Below are positions 12,201 through 23,856 of a stretch of DNA of 64,000 bases, piece after piece. Location: assembly GCA_037013495.1 (NCBI GenBank), contig CM072803.1, forward strand, positions 23,965,001 through 24,029,000. Direction: 5' to 3'. Under the pieces are notes generated by a model. It was not told the DNA's origin. It saw nothing but the letters and a program-made list of their open reading frames with translations, and searched no databases. The position numbers and the translations under genes were made by a program. This stretch comes from Hippophae tibetana (taxonomy: Eukaryota > Streptophyta > Magnoliopsida > Rosales > Elaeagnaceae). The stretch's first letter is position 1; every line of letters starts with the position of its first letter.

Positions 12201-15200
12201 AATATGAGTACAATTGCACCTCTTAACTCTTCCTCCTGCATGAAGTTTAGAAAAGACCAAACGGTACACATGAAGGAAGGAATGGTTAACAAATGGGATC
12301 ATTTTGTTCACATTCTGAAGGAAAACATAAACAAGTGAAGGGGGGGAAAAGGCTCTGATAATGAGAAGCATGCATGAGGCGTTGAAGAGTTCAACATTGC
12401 TCACTAGTCCTCAAGCCTTTATGGTGCTTCTATTCAGTTTCAAACTTTTGATTATCTTAATTTATCCCAACCTCTCTTAAGTTGTATAATGTAGGCAAAG
12501 TTGGGGGCTAAACTAAAGAAAATTAACAAAGGAAGGGAACAAAATTGGGGACTAGTACAGACATTCATCCTATAAGGCTATGACTTATGCACAGAATTGG
12601 AGATAACAGGTATAATCAAACTTTGAGTAAACTACTTTTAGTATGTAAATATGATGAAAATGTGTACCTCTAAGATTGAATGGAACTCCTCCTTAGCTAT
12701 TGCTAGCCTTTCAGTGTCACTGGAATCAACAACATAGATGATGGCTTGAGTGTTTGGAAAATAACATCTCCAATATGGCCTGTAGAGAAATCCAGGCAGA
12801 ACAATAAGCTTCCTTCACTGACCAGATTAACCTTATTTAACAATCAATAGAGAAATAAACCAAAACTTAAGTCAAAATGCTATATATACCTCTTTAACTT
12901 GTATACAGATAGAAGGGACAAAAAGTTGACAATCAATACATTCAAGTTTCGACAAGCAACAAAAATGGAACTTCTTTAGGGTAAAAATGAACCACATGTT
13001 ATTCCTAGTAATAACCTTTAGGTCATACAATAGGTCATATTTAGTTGACAGTAATAGAAAAGATTTATTATGGACACTCTTATTTGATTTCATTGTTAAC
13101 TTGGAATTAAATGAAATACCTTCAACCCCAATGCACTATTTCTACACTTATTTATACTATCATTTATTCTTTATTAAGTTTCATTTTTCTCATTTAAAAC
13201 ATAAAAATGTATTTTTTCCAATTTTTCTTTATATTGATGTTATAAAGTTTGGGACATTATATTTTATGTCCTCAACTTATTTGATCGATTGCAAATTTTC
13301 CCTGAAACTTTGTTTTATTATAAAAAATCTCTAATCTAATAATTGTGTTACATTTAAGGATTTTCGTCTATTTTGCCAATAAATTTAACATAAAATGACA
13401 TGTGGCATTCAATTTCACATGAGAAATGTCATTTTCTGTTAACATAATGAACAATAATTGGACGAAAGTCTTTAAATGAAACAGGACAATTAGGTTGGGG
13501 GCATTTTTTTTAACAAATCAAAAATTGGGACAAATTTACAAGTCCAATAGATTGGGAACATAAAACATAATTTACCCTAAATTTTGTTCCCAATTTTACC
13601 CTTATTATGATTAGTCATATTAATATTGCTTCTATTCTATTAACATATTACCTTTCCATTACGCTAACCAAACCACCTAAATTGATTAGACCAAATGAAT
13701 TGGGACAAAATACGTATTCATAATTGGCCAAATCTTCCAACACTTGGCTACCATGCATATGGGCGTTTAGCTCCCACTCTTCATATATTTTCCATACCAA
13801 TTATGTAAAGAACCAGGAACTGAAGGAATACTTGGCCAATGAAGAACTCTATGATCCTCGTATCATATTCATGTTTCTCAGCATATGAAAAACAGTCACA
13901 AGCAACCTCATAAAGTAATTTCATGGGAACTTAATTTCATACTTGCACCAGAATTTTAAGTTTTAATCTTAAACTGTAGTTCATCCATTTCATAATGTTT
14001 CTTCAAACAAAATTCAGTATGTTTTGGAGAGTATTAGATTGGAGGCTTATTTAAATCATTAGCAGTTAATAAAAACCATCTCATATAGACACTTCAGACA
14101 ACTTTTTTCTCTGCATTGTTTCAGTGGTTCAGATAATCATTTATCAGTTTCAGTCAGATTAACCACACCAGTAACCTTTTTAAAATTGAAGTGGACAATC
14201 AATAATACAAAAAAAGCAACTTCCACTGCAGCCCAGAAAAACAATCAAGAATTCAAGTGATTCTCCTAAATTCTTACACTTATCTACTTAAAAGTCAGTA
14301 GGCAGCTGAATCTATTTTGTAAAATTTGGTTCCAAAGCCATGCTGTGACAACTAAAACCATAATATTGACAGCCCTAGTGTTGGAATAGAATTTCAAACT
14401 AACCTATGAGTTCAGATATGTTAAGAATGCCATATTGATCATTAAGTTTGGGCAAATACTTAAAAAGAAAAAGGAAAAAAACCAAGTATCATTAATATCA
14501 GTGAAGAAAATGACGATTCACACCGACATAATATTTATTATCTACTTAAGCCTTGATGTTTTCTAAAAGATCATGTGAATGATTCAAAAATGATATCTGG
14601 ACTTGAAAACAACCATAAATGATGAAGTTGACAAGGGTATTATAGACTAGACATAATGTGGATGGTTCACCCAAAATGCAGCAACAAGCTGTTATAAACA
14701 ATGAGAAATAACATAAATCAATATAAGCCAATGGCACATTTAGCGTTATGCATAAATCACAGAATCATGGCACTATAATGCACGAGCAATGTGCATATCT
14801 GTGCAAGCAGTGCATTGCATGGAATTGGTCATTTAGGGGTAATCAGGGCAATTTGGTTCCACAAAAAACCAAGTGAAACATAATGTAATCTTTCACATCC
14901 AGAGATGTGTATCAATTTTTCAGAATGAAAAATCATCCAAAGAAGAAGACATAAAAAAACAATTCCAGAGAAAGAAGATCTGAAATGGTTTCTAAATGAA
15001 TTTTCTAACCCTATGTAGCCTCTTAAAAAGCTTCATTTAGCACAATATATATCAAAAGGCCATTATAAACAACTAAAATGAAGTCAAATAGAAGGGAAAA
15101 TAATCACTCCTTAAAAGCTTACCGGATACTTGTTTGTCCTCCTGCATCAACAAACAACAATGTTATCAGAACAAAAATCAAAATTTGACCTTCTCACTAA

Positions 15201-18200
15201 ATAAATTCAACTGCGTAAAGGAAAAAAACTAAAATAATGTTTCAACTAATAAACACAGCTCCTCGAAAAGTGCTTTATATTCAAATCATAACCAACCAAG
15301 ACACATGGACAATATTTATAGACACTATTACAACAGATGCAATTCACTATATAATATAAAAATTAGTAAATAAAATTTAAGATTTATCATATAAAAAAGC
15401 AAACCTAGAAACAGATGAAAGACATATTGCAGGGCTAACAATTATGGTTGTAACGAAATATCATATATCTATACCTTAGTGCTTACAAATGCTACAAAAT
15501 TTTCCAACTTGAATATAAGAGTCTCACTGTGCATTCCAAGTTTTAGCTAAAAGCAGTTTGAGTCAGGAAAGATAACATATTTCAAAAATATTGTTTAACA
15601 CAAGCATTTTCAATATGAAAAACAACACTGCAACTTCCAAATTTACAAAAGCAGAAAAATAAGACTAAAAAACAAAATTAACTATCAAGATTGTTAGGAT
15701 ATTAATTAAATTAGAACTAAGATCCTAACAGAAAAATAGCAAAATTTGCTACTTAAAAAGATAAAACTGACAAGTTCCAAACTAAAATGTTGAGACAATT
15801 CTAGTAAAAGTTCAACTTTAAGATACATAATATATATAGAGAGAGAGGACTAATATGTTAAGGCCCAATATCGCCCATTACATGTTAAGCGACAACTACG
15901 TATTCTTTTATACCTAAACCTTAAACTCTAAATCCTAAAATCTAAATCCTAAATCCTAAACCCTTAACCCTTAACCCTTAAATCTAAATCCTAAACCCCT
16001 AACCATTAAATCTAAACTCTAAACTAGAAGAATACGTAATTGTCACTCAACATGTAATGGGCGACGTCGCCCAACATATCAATCCTAACTCAACATGTAA
16101 TGGACGACGTCGCCCAACATATCACTCCAATACATGAGGATTGATATGTTGGATGACGTCGCCTATTACATGTTGGGTAACAACTATGTATTCTTCTATA
16201 AAGCTAAACCCTAAAATTTAAACCTTAAATCTTAAGCCTTAAACCTTTAAATCTAAGCTCTAAACTAGAAGAATACGAAGTTACCACCCAACATGTAATA
16301 GGCGACGTCTCTCAATATATCATTCATATATAGTTAAATGCACGTGTATCTTCGATCATCAATAATTAAAAGAAAAACATACTAAAAAAATTGATTTATT
16401 TTATAAAATATAAATGGAAAAAAATACTATTTCTACAACTTTACAAACAAAAATAAGAAGATGAAGGGTTTTAGAGTTTCATTTTCATTTTCTTTACAAT
16501 CATTAATAAAAGACGAAGGTATGACAAAAATGAAATTTAGTTCAAGACTTATGATTTCTCAACATCATATACATTAAAGAAAATTAAAGTAGAACAGGAA
16601 CAAAAATATAAACTTCTAATGAACTAGAGTACAACGTTCAGGAAAAAAAAAGGAATTAGAACACTATCTGTTCATGGTCCAACTATCCAAGGCCTATAGA
16701 ATTAGCTCTGAGGTCATCTCATGAGCCACCCTTCATTAATTTAATGAGTGATATCATATCAGCCAATCTCTATAATAGTCTCTTAAAGCTCAATTATCAA
16801 GCAAGCTAAAGGCTATGCACACCCTAATTTATATCTTCATCCTCTAATGATATATGATATATAGAATTTTAAATAAATCACAATTATAACTGGAGTGGGA
16901 ATTTAATGCATTCATTCACTCGACAAATTCATGTGAAAATTCATTTAAAACAACACAAATTATTGATGAAGGATGACGGAAAAAGATTTCTAAAATAGAA
17001 TATGATAAATACATGTATAAAAACGTTAAAGATGATATGTAAATTTTATAAAAAAAAATTCTTATATTAGATACGAAAAAAGCTGAACAACAAAGTCCAT
17101 AAGAATTACGAATGACTCTAAAATAGAATACGATAAATACATGCATAAAACGCTAAACAAGATAAATAAATATTAAAAAATTGTTTTATATTAGACGCAA
17201 AGAAAGTTGAACAAAGAAGTCTATAAGAATTAGGGATGGCAACCTTCATAATTAAAATGAAAACTTGGATAAAATTGTCCAAAATTTATTCGTTGCACAG
17301 TTGTGTCTATATATTAGTGACAAGATATATATATATATGATCAGTGGCCCTAAATTTTTACGCAATTTTTTATACTGCCTTATCTCAATAGCAGAGATTT
17401 ATAAGGGATTAAAGAGAAAATTGATCATTTAAATCTCAACCGATGAGATATGAGTGTAAAATATTTTATAGTGAGATCTAGAGCTCACTTTATTATGAGC
17501 TCCATAGGCACAGAAATTTAAGTCTAAATAATTAACATAAAAATATGAAAAAATAAACATGTTTACACACTAGAATAGAAACATACAACCTGATACCTAA
17601 GAATTGTGAAAGTTGAACCCTAAATATTAAAAATAAAACTCTAAAATAAAAAATAAACTATATATAAACCTATAACATTACCAAGTAGGATGAATGCAAC
17701 CAAAGTAAGCGTGGTATTTGTTTTTGGTGTACCGGGTTTTCTAACATAAGCCATGCAATATAGCAATTTTTTTATTAATAAATAACCACATTTGATTGAA
17801 GTTAAAAGCTGCAAAGGAATACATTCGCATACCCAGATCCCATACTTGAAATTTGATATTGTCATACTGAACGGTCTCAACATTGAATCCAATTGCTGCA
17901 TCCAATTAAACATAAAGCCATTGAATTAGATAACCTTTGCAAATACAAATACACCAAAACTAGAGAAGTAAAAAAATAGAATCCTTTGAAATATATAAAT
18001 AAATAAATAAATTGTAGTTTTATAATTTTCATCATCTCGATATTATCTCAGGAACCAAGCAACAAATAACGCCACTATATCCAAACCATCATGATCATTA
18101 AAATCATAACACTGGGAAGGAATACCAACTTGGAATAGTGGACACAACTTCTCCCATCTGGAGCCGATCTGCACAAAATTTAAAAAACGAATGAAAATTG

Positions 18201-18387
18201 CAAAAAAAAAAAAAGAAACGCCCAAATCCACTAACCAAATCTCAAATTACCATAAGGGTAAGTATTGAATGAGATAAAACTTACAAAGGATAGTGGTTTT
18301 TCCAGCATTGTCAAGACCAAGGACAAGGATCCGAGCTTCTTTGTTTCCAAACAGGGAAGAAAACATCTTCGTAAACAATATACCCAT
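6234..18387 (-). CDS. ARL1: ARL1 (ARF-like GTPase 1) gene, 8 coding exons
   Basis: Coding exons in transcript order: 18285-18387, 18130-18168, 17833-17895, 15123-15141, 12668-12779, 12188-12235, 11939-12069 and 6234-6267. They total 549 nt (182 aa plus stop), all with GT-AG borders and matching phases. The product starts [19 protein letters not shown], with Gly2 for N-myristoylation, P-loop GLDNAGKTT, switch motif WDLGGQTSIRPYW, NKQD guanine-specificity box and SATKGEG. This matches plant ARL1 (Arabidopsis ARF3/ARL1), which recruits GRIP-domain golgins at the trans-Golgi. Length equals the family norm. The end reads [15 protein letters not shown], where Arabidopsis has EGLDW and SGSG; this looks like tolerated variation. 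Intron 7 (6268-11938) is swollen by a same-strand Copia element. A 5' UTR intron near 18490-18585 is possible but unproven. Confidence 0.93.
6725..6902 (-). repeat. Copia 3' LTR (ARL1 intron element)
   Basis: Starts TGAAAAATTC and ends TTTAACA on the plus strand, and pairs with 11576-11733. The polypurine tract lies directly to its right. Confidence 0.9.
11196..11440. repeat. Two 122-bp GC-rich tandem copies inside Copia leader
   Basis: The motif CGCGTGTGGCCCACTCGCGG occurs near 11221 and again near 11343, and the flanking sequence repeats with it. It lies between the 5' LTR and gag of the intron-7 Copia fossil and is much richer in GC than the rest of the window. Confidence 0.85.
11576..11733 (-). 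repeat. Copia 5' LTR (ARL1 intron element)
   Basis: Begins TGTAAAACTC and ends TTTAACA on the plus strand. The primer-binding site is directly to its left, which fixes the element on the minus strand. Confidence 0.9.
13248..13577. mobile_element. Palindromic MITE in ARL1 intron 4
   Basis: The first ~55 bases (from GGGACATTATATTTTATGTC) pair imperfectly with the reverse complement of the last ~55, which reads ATTATGTTTTATGTTCCC. A second inverted pair lies inside (GGATTTTCGTC against GACGAAAGTC), with a further hairpin in the centre. This makes a roughly 330-bp long imperfect palindrome, typical of a non-autonomous DNA transposon. I did not find a clear target duplication. Confidence 0.65.
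15853..16079. mobile_element. Foldback element copy 1 with telomere-like core (ARL1 intron 3)
   Basis: Inverted arms of about 52 bases flank a core of degenerate CCCTAAA-like repeats (CCTAAACC, CCCTTAACCC and similar). The right arm contains the perfect 14-base palindrome GGGCGACGTCGCCC. Arms and core recur at 16144-16320. I could not identify a target duplication or a known family. Confidence 0.75.
16080..16143. repeat. Partial arm between the two foldback copies
   Basis: This interval repeats part of the arm (CATGTAATGG then ACGACGTCGCCC) without a core of its own, as expected from unequal pairing or slippage between neighbouring foldback copies. Confidence 0.6.
16144..16320. mobile_element. 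Foldback element copy 2 with telomere-like core (ARL1 intron 3)
   Basis: Same design as 15853-16079: arms starting ATATGTTGG and ending CAATATAT, with a short telomere-like core (CTAAACCCTAAAA). It is shorter than copy 1 and more diverged at its right end. Confidence 0.72.
16988..17232. repeat. Tandem duplication of about 120 bp (ARL1 intron 3)
   Basis: Two diverged copies begin at CTAAAATAGAATA (about 16992 and 17116) and end at CATAAGAATTA or TATAAGAATTA. Substitutions and small gaps make this an old duplication. It contains no coding signal. Confidence 0.7.
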
Positions 18388-18639
18388 TATTGTTATGAGG
18401 TTTTTTACTCAGCACAACAATGGGATCACAGATCAGATGTGTATTGGATTTGATATCGGATCTTAAACGCAGAACCCTGTTCCTCCCTGCAAAAACCCAA
18501 CACAAGCGTGAAACTGTGAATGGGACTGTATACAGGGGCAAAGGAATGAAGACCAGAGAATTTGGCCCAGAGGGATTTGCAAACCTGAGAAAAAGAAGAG
18601 GATCTGCTAGTGAAAAACAAAATTGAGAATTTGGCTAAT

Positions 18640-19412
18640 GGAAAGGCAATTACGGGTTAAATTGAGAACTTTATGGAAAAAGAAAACTGAGAATTGCCGA
18701 TCTTGAGGACAAATGAATTTCTGATATTAATTTAACTCCGGTGGTTTTCTTCACTTTTACTGTTACAGAAACAAGGGGTGAGGGATCGAAGCCATCTACT
18801 CGATTCAAATCTGATATCATAATCTAATCGATACAATCAATCTAAACATGAGCATGTCAGACTTTTAATCGATCCAATTTTTTTCGAATTTGATGAAGTT
18901 AATTAAAATTTATTTATAAATTATTATAATATATAAAATTTATAAAACATTAAGATTAAATTAATAATTTTTAACAAAAGTTTTTATTTATAGTCACAAA
19001 AAAACAAAATCAACAAAATAATGATAAATAATTATTAAATTATTATAAAAATTTATTATTTGTATTTATTTTAAAATAAAATATTTATTTTATTTTATTA
19101 TAATATAATATATAAAATTTAAATAAAATATATATCTATTTATAATTTTAATAATAATTTTATCAGGTTTAAAAAAAAACGTACATAATAAAACATAAAA
19201 AGATACAATAAAAATATTTATTTAATTTGAGATAATCCTTAATTTTAAATAAAATAGACTTAATTTAACAAAAAAAATTATATAACAAATTATATTATAA
19301 AATTTCATAAATATTTATCAAATTATTCTCTCTAATTTACAAGTCATAATCCAAATTAAACCCCAAACTTGTAAATAAAATCTTCTCTTGCTCATATCTA
19401 CTATCTTACACA
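18640..19412. other. Intergenic AT-rich DNA upstream of ARL1
   Basis: The ARL1 promoter must lie at the low end of this stretch (transcription runs leftward). I see no gene and no convincing TATA box, only A/T homopolymer-rich DNA. Confidence 0.5.
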
Positions 19413-20309
19413 CTTAATAGGAAAAAATATCAATAATATTTTTAAAGTTTATAATATCTTTAAAAATACTTCTATAATTTGAATAATGTCACAAATATTC
19501 TCTATGTATGTTTAGCTTACCGACATGAATATTTTTAAATATATTGTAAACTTTAAGAATATTTTTGATATTTTTCATTAAAAACCAATCTTTTCTCAAC
19601 GGTTATTAACTCTGTTCAACTTTTGAATTTTTTTAAAATATTATCATTAAACAATGATAATATTAGAAGCAATAATAACATTGAAATGTTATAAATATAT
19701 AAGAAAAACATATTCAACCTTTCTCCAAAATATATCTTCAACCTTTCTCCAAAACATATTTCAACTAACTTATCAACTCCTTAAATCCGTGTGGATTTGG
19801 ATTGAGAGAGTATGATGTGGTATAACTTGAGCGAGGTATGGGTTATGGATTGAGTAGTGGTATGGTTAGGGTTTAGGGATACGAAGATGAAGGAGAGAAC
19901 GAAAAAGGCTACGTGGAGTTGTGGAAACTATGGTGGCGTGAAAATAGGGTAGGATGATAGAGTGAACGTGAAAAATAGGTATTATTGAGTGACTTATTAC
20001 ATACACACCAATTACTGATTAGGACGGTAGATGGAGAGGCTTGAGGAAGATGGTAGAACGTGGGGAGACAAAGGCGTGAAGTAGATGGCAGCTTGCGCAT
20101 GTGGGGGATCCATATGTGCTATTAACACGGAGGGTATTTGTGACATTATTCAAATCACAGGGATATTTTTAAAGATATTGTAAACCTTAGGGGTATAGTT
20201 GATGGTTTTCTATTTTAGGGGTATTGTAGCTATTTTATAAACTACATAAGTATTTTTGAAGATATTGTAAACTCTAGGGATATTTCTGATGTTTTTCCTA
20301 CCTAATAAG
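19413..20309. mobile_element. Foldback/MITE-like element with long inverted arms
   Basis: The left end (CTTAATAGGAAAAA, then ATATC with TTTACAATATCTT-like motifs) matches the reverse complement of the right end (TTTTTCCTACCTAATAAG). The arms are roughly 150-200 bases and contain repeated GGGTATTTTTGA-like units. The centre (19.6-20.1 kb) shows no transposase. A Mutator-type or other non-autonomous DNA element is possible; the class is uncertain. Confidence 0.5.
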
Positions 20310-23300
20310 AAAATATTTGAAGAAAATGAAGTGAGTGAAAGCTAACCGCAAGTATATGGGTCGTATGAGTAATATAATACACCTAAGTACAAATATTGAT
20401 CCCAGACAAAGTGAGTATCAATGTAACTATTATGAATACTATTTGGACAATAACAAATTATAAAGACACAAAAATAAATGCAACTGTAATTAAATCAAAA
20501 CTTAACAACTACAAAAATATATGAAAAAGATCTTAAATCTTTAATCTCCCAATTTTCTAAGAATGTGAATAATTAAAATTTCTTCCAAAATAATTATCAA
20601 CTAATTATATGATCAATTAAATCTAACCTAACATACATTACTCTCTCAATTAAAATACACATCACATAGTAATTAATCTAATCACACTCTTATGTCAATT
20701 AAATTACATATTACTCGTTAAGTTCATCCATTATAGACCACACACATAAAAATCATATATTTTTGCCTAAAACCTATATATGTTAATTAAGTAATACAAA
20801 CAATTAAATCATTTTCTCAAATCTATTTAATTGTCTCTACATATCAATTTTTGGTCAAACAAATAATAACATAAAAATCAAATTGAATAATATAATTGAA
20901 TTGAAATTACAACTAAGGTAAAATATTATATCATCACAGGTAACAAATTGGATTCATAAGATCACAAGATTAATAAATTAAGTAGACATAATCAAGTTCA
21001 TAAAACTTAATTTTTTCATAAAAAAATACATTAAAATTGATAAAAAAATTAGGAGAATAAGAGATACATTCATTTTTTTTGATTTGTAACATTAATCTTA
21101 CTTTAAACTCTTGCAAGATTAGGGTTAATTAAAGAAAATGACTTAATATGAGCCACTAGATCACCTCCTAAAATAACCAAGGATTGAGGGTGAAAGCATG
21201 ATTAAAAAGGATCTATTGTGGAAAAAATCGATCAAAAACAAATGCACATCGGGGCATAGACAAGTGCTCGTCGAGGCATGGATCGTGCTAATCACCTATG
21301 AAAATAAGCGCACTGAGGCACAAATTTTTGCTCAACGTGGCATGGGTCTCTCTGAATGCATACTAAAAAAGCACATTAAGGCGTAAAAAAATTCCCATCA
21401 TGGCATGGACTGATTTTTTTCCCTTTGGTCTTGTTTTCCTTTTGTATGTCATCGTTTCACCTACGTTGAAATAGTTAAACATAAATTAAGTGTTTTCATG
21501 ACATTTAGCACAACATAAGATAAATAGTGGGTTTAAAAATGGCTAAATAACTCTAATTTCGTAAAGTTATCATACCCTCAAATTTAATTCTTTGCTTCCC
21601 TCAAACAAAGCCAAATATAACTAGCTAAAATGATAAGGGCATCACATTCATAAACACATATCGATTAATACATTCATGTTCAACAAAAATTGCTCCCTTC
21701 AAAAATTGTACAATTCTACAACAAGGAGGTTCACATATCCATCAATCAACATTCTATTAACACATAAGGATATGTAAGGTTTTTGACAAATTAATTTATG
21801 TGTATATTACACATGATGTCATCCAATAAACTCATAAAATCAACTTAGATGAGTAAACTAATAGATTAAGTCTTAGAACAAGTTTCATAAGTTTATTTTT
21901 TACATCCCTCTTTACTAATGTAAATTATGCATTTAACTAAAGAACAAAAGGGATTTACATGCTTCTATTGTGAGGCTTAAGTAAGGGCAGATAAATACAA
22001 ACATTTAGGCTTTTTTCACACATTAGTTTTCTTTTTATTCATAATGCAATGTTTAACTACATTTGAGCTTTATATTCTTGTGTGTCCTATTTCACAATTT
22101 TTTTTATTTTTTATTCCATATCCTTTTGTAACTTCACAACAACCCTAAACTTATCTTTAATTTTATTTTTTTATTTATAAAAATAATTGTATTGTAATTT
22201 TTTTAATAAGGTGCATTACATTTCATCTCACTCTATAGTTTAACACATGATTGTTTTTTTTATACAAGCTAAATATTTAAGGATAAAGGTAATGTTTATT
22301 GATTAGGCTTAAAATGTGGCTTAAAGATATGAATGGTTTTAATGAGGCTCAAATGAGTGACTAAAGATATAAACAATGGTTAACTTAAGAGGTTCAGTCG
22401 ATCCAATTAATGCCTAAATCATTTCTCTTGCTAAATAATATTTAGGATTTTGCTTCAAGGAATAATCAAATAGATTTTAAATCATGATTGATCTCATCAA
22501 CTAGCACAACTCACCCTAAATTTTCTCTCACTAAGAACACCAAAATCAATCATGAGCATATGCATAAAAAATGTTAATCAATCTAATCAAAACTAACAAG
22601 CATATGACTTGATCAATGTAAGTATTTTAATGAGTATGTTACATTCCTTATTCTACTCATGATAACCAATTATATCATTATATTCATATGTTTTGTGTCA
22701 AGCATACATGTATTTAGTTTTCATGTATTCGTCAATTTCTACCAAAATCATTATTAAGGATATCTTAAAAATATAAAATGGCTACTAAATACTAAAGTAG
22801 AGAATGAAGTTTCCTCCACAAACTTAAGTTGCACATTTTCCCCAATGTGCACATATGAATATGAAAGAGTGAAAGGAAAGAAAACTCTTTTAACCTTAGC
22901 ACACCATATTATGTCACCAAAGTTGTCTAATTTTGTTGTGCCATTATCATCTACATTTATTCACCTACAAAACAAATAAATATAAGTAAAATAACATTGT
23001 GTTATCTTCCAAAAAGTTACATGTTTGACTTCCTTGGCTAGATAGTTATATTAACTCCTATGGTGCATCCACCAAGGTTATCACAGATGTTTAAATTGGT
23101 AAATGGTAACCATGATAGTACTTCACTATGTGCCTATTTATTATAAACCATTCTTTTTTTTGTTTTCTAATTCAATATATCCATGATTGGTTACTTAATT
23201 AGTGATCATGAATGGACCTAATTATCTACTCTTGTCCCGAAAATAGTTTGAGTCTTGAGTTATACAGTAATATTTTCTGTCTTGATTTAAAAATATGGTG

Positions 23301-23510
23301 CACAATTTTTTATCATGTCATCTTTTTTGCTTTCTCTTTGTACAACTTGGCACTCTCATAAGAATTCCACCATAACTCATCTAGTTCATTTATTAGTAAA
23401 ACAATTTCTCAATAACAAGTGGGACTGAAGTATACAAGCCATAGCCTCAAGCAACTTGTTAAGATGTTAAAGATATCGCATGGTAGGATGCAACCCAATA
23501 TACAAGGAAG
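20310..23510. other. Gene-free intergenic DNA, likely decayed LTR retrotransposon
   Basis: No coding frame above noise. The stretch beginning GCAAGTATATGGGTCG near 20350 resembles the conserved ends of plant Ty3/Gypsy elements. Around 21230-21420 a degenerate unit of 75-80 bases with a GTGGCATGG or GAGGCATGG core repeats about three times. Both suggest decayed retroelement DNA, but I cannot set its ends. Confidence 0.35.
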
Positions 23511-23856
23511 TAGGGTTGTTCAGAGGATCAAAATCGTTGATTTTATACTCATTTGATACGATCCGACCATCCGCTTGGATTAAAACATCATAATCCGCAA
23601 CCGATCCGATCACCTTTTACATCCGATTAATCTGATCCGTAAACTATTCGGATGACATCCGATCAATCCGACTAATAAAATTAATTAACTCTATTTTTTT
23701 ATATTTTTAAATAAATAATTTAAATTTTCACATAAATCATAACATAAATTATTTGATTTAAAAAAAACATTAAAAAATCAAATAAATATATATATAATTA
23801 ATTTCGGTCGGATCAGATCGGATTGATCGAATGATCAGATTTTTTGCACACTTCTA
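23511..23856. mobile_element. hAT-like MITE with 8-bp target duplication
   Basis: The perfect 8-bp duplication CAAGGAAG flanks it at 23503-23510 and 23857-23864. Ends are TAGGGTTGTTCA and, read inward from the right, TAGAAGTGTGCA, which are imperfect inverted repeats. The interior is rich in GATCCGA/TCGGAT palindromic motifs. The 8-bp duplication and TAG ends fit hAT-superfamily non-autonomous elements. Length 346 bp. Confidence 0.8.

Noticed and set aside
12987-13334. 115-codon plus-strand frame
   Set aside because: Lies in an ARL1 intron and runs into the palindromic MITE; residue content is typical of AT-rich noise.
15900-16020. Telomere-like repeats suggesting a chromosome end
   Set aside because: They are degenerate, about 100 bases long, enclosed by inverted arms and followed by ordinary gene sequence on both sides; an internal element core fits better.
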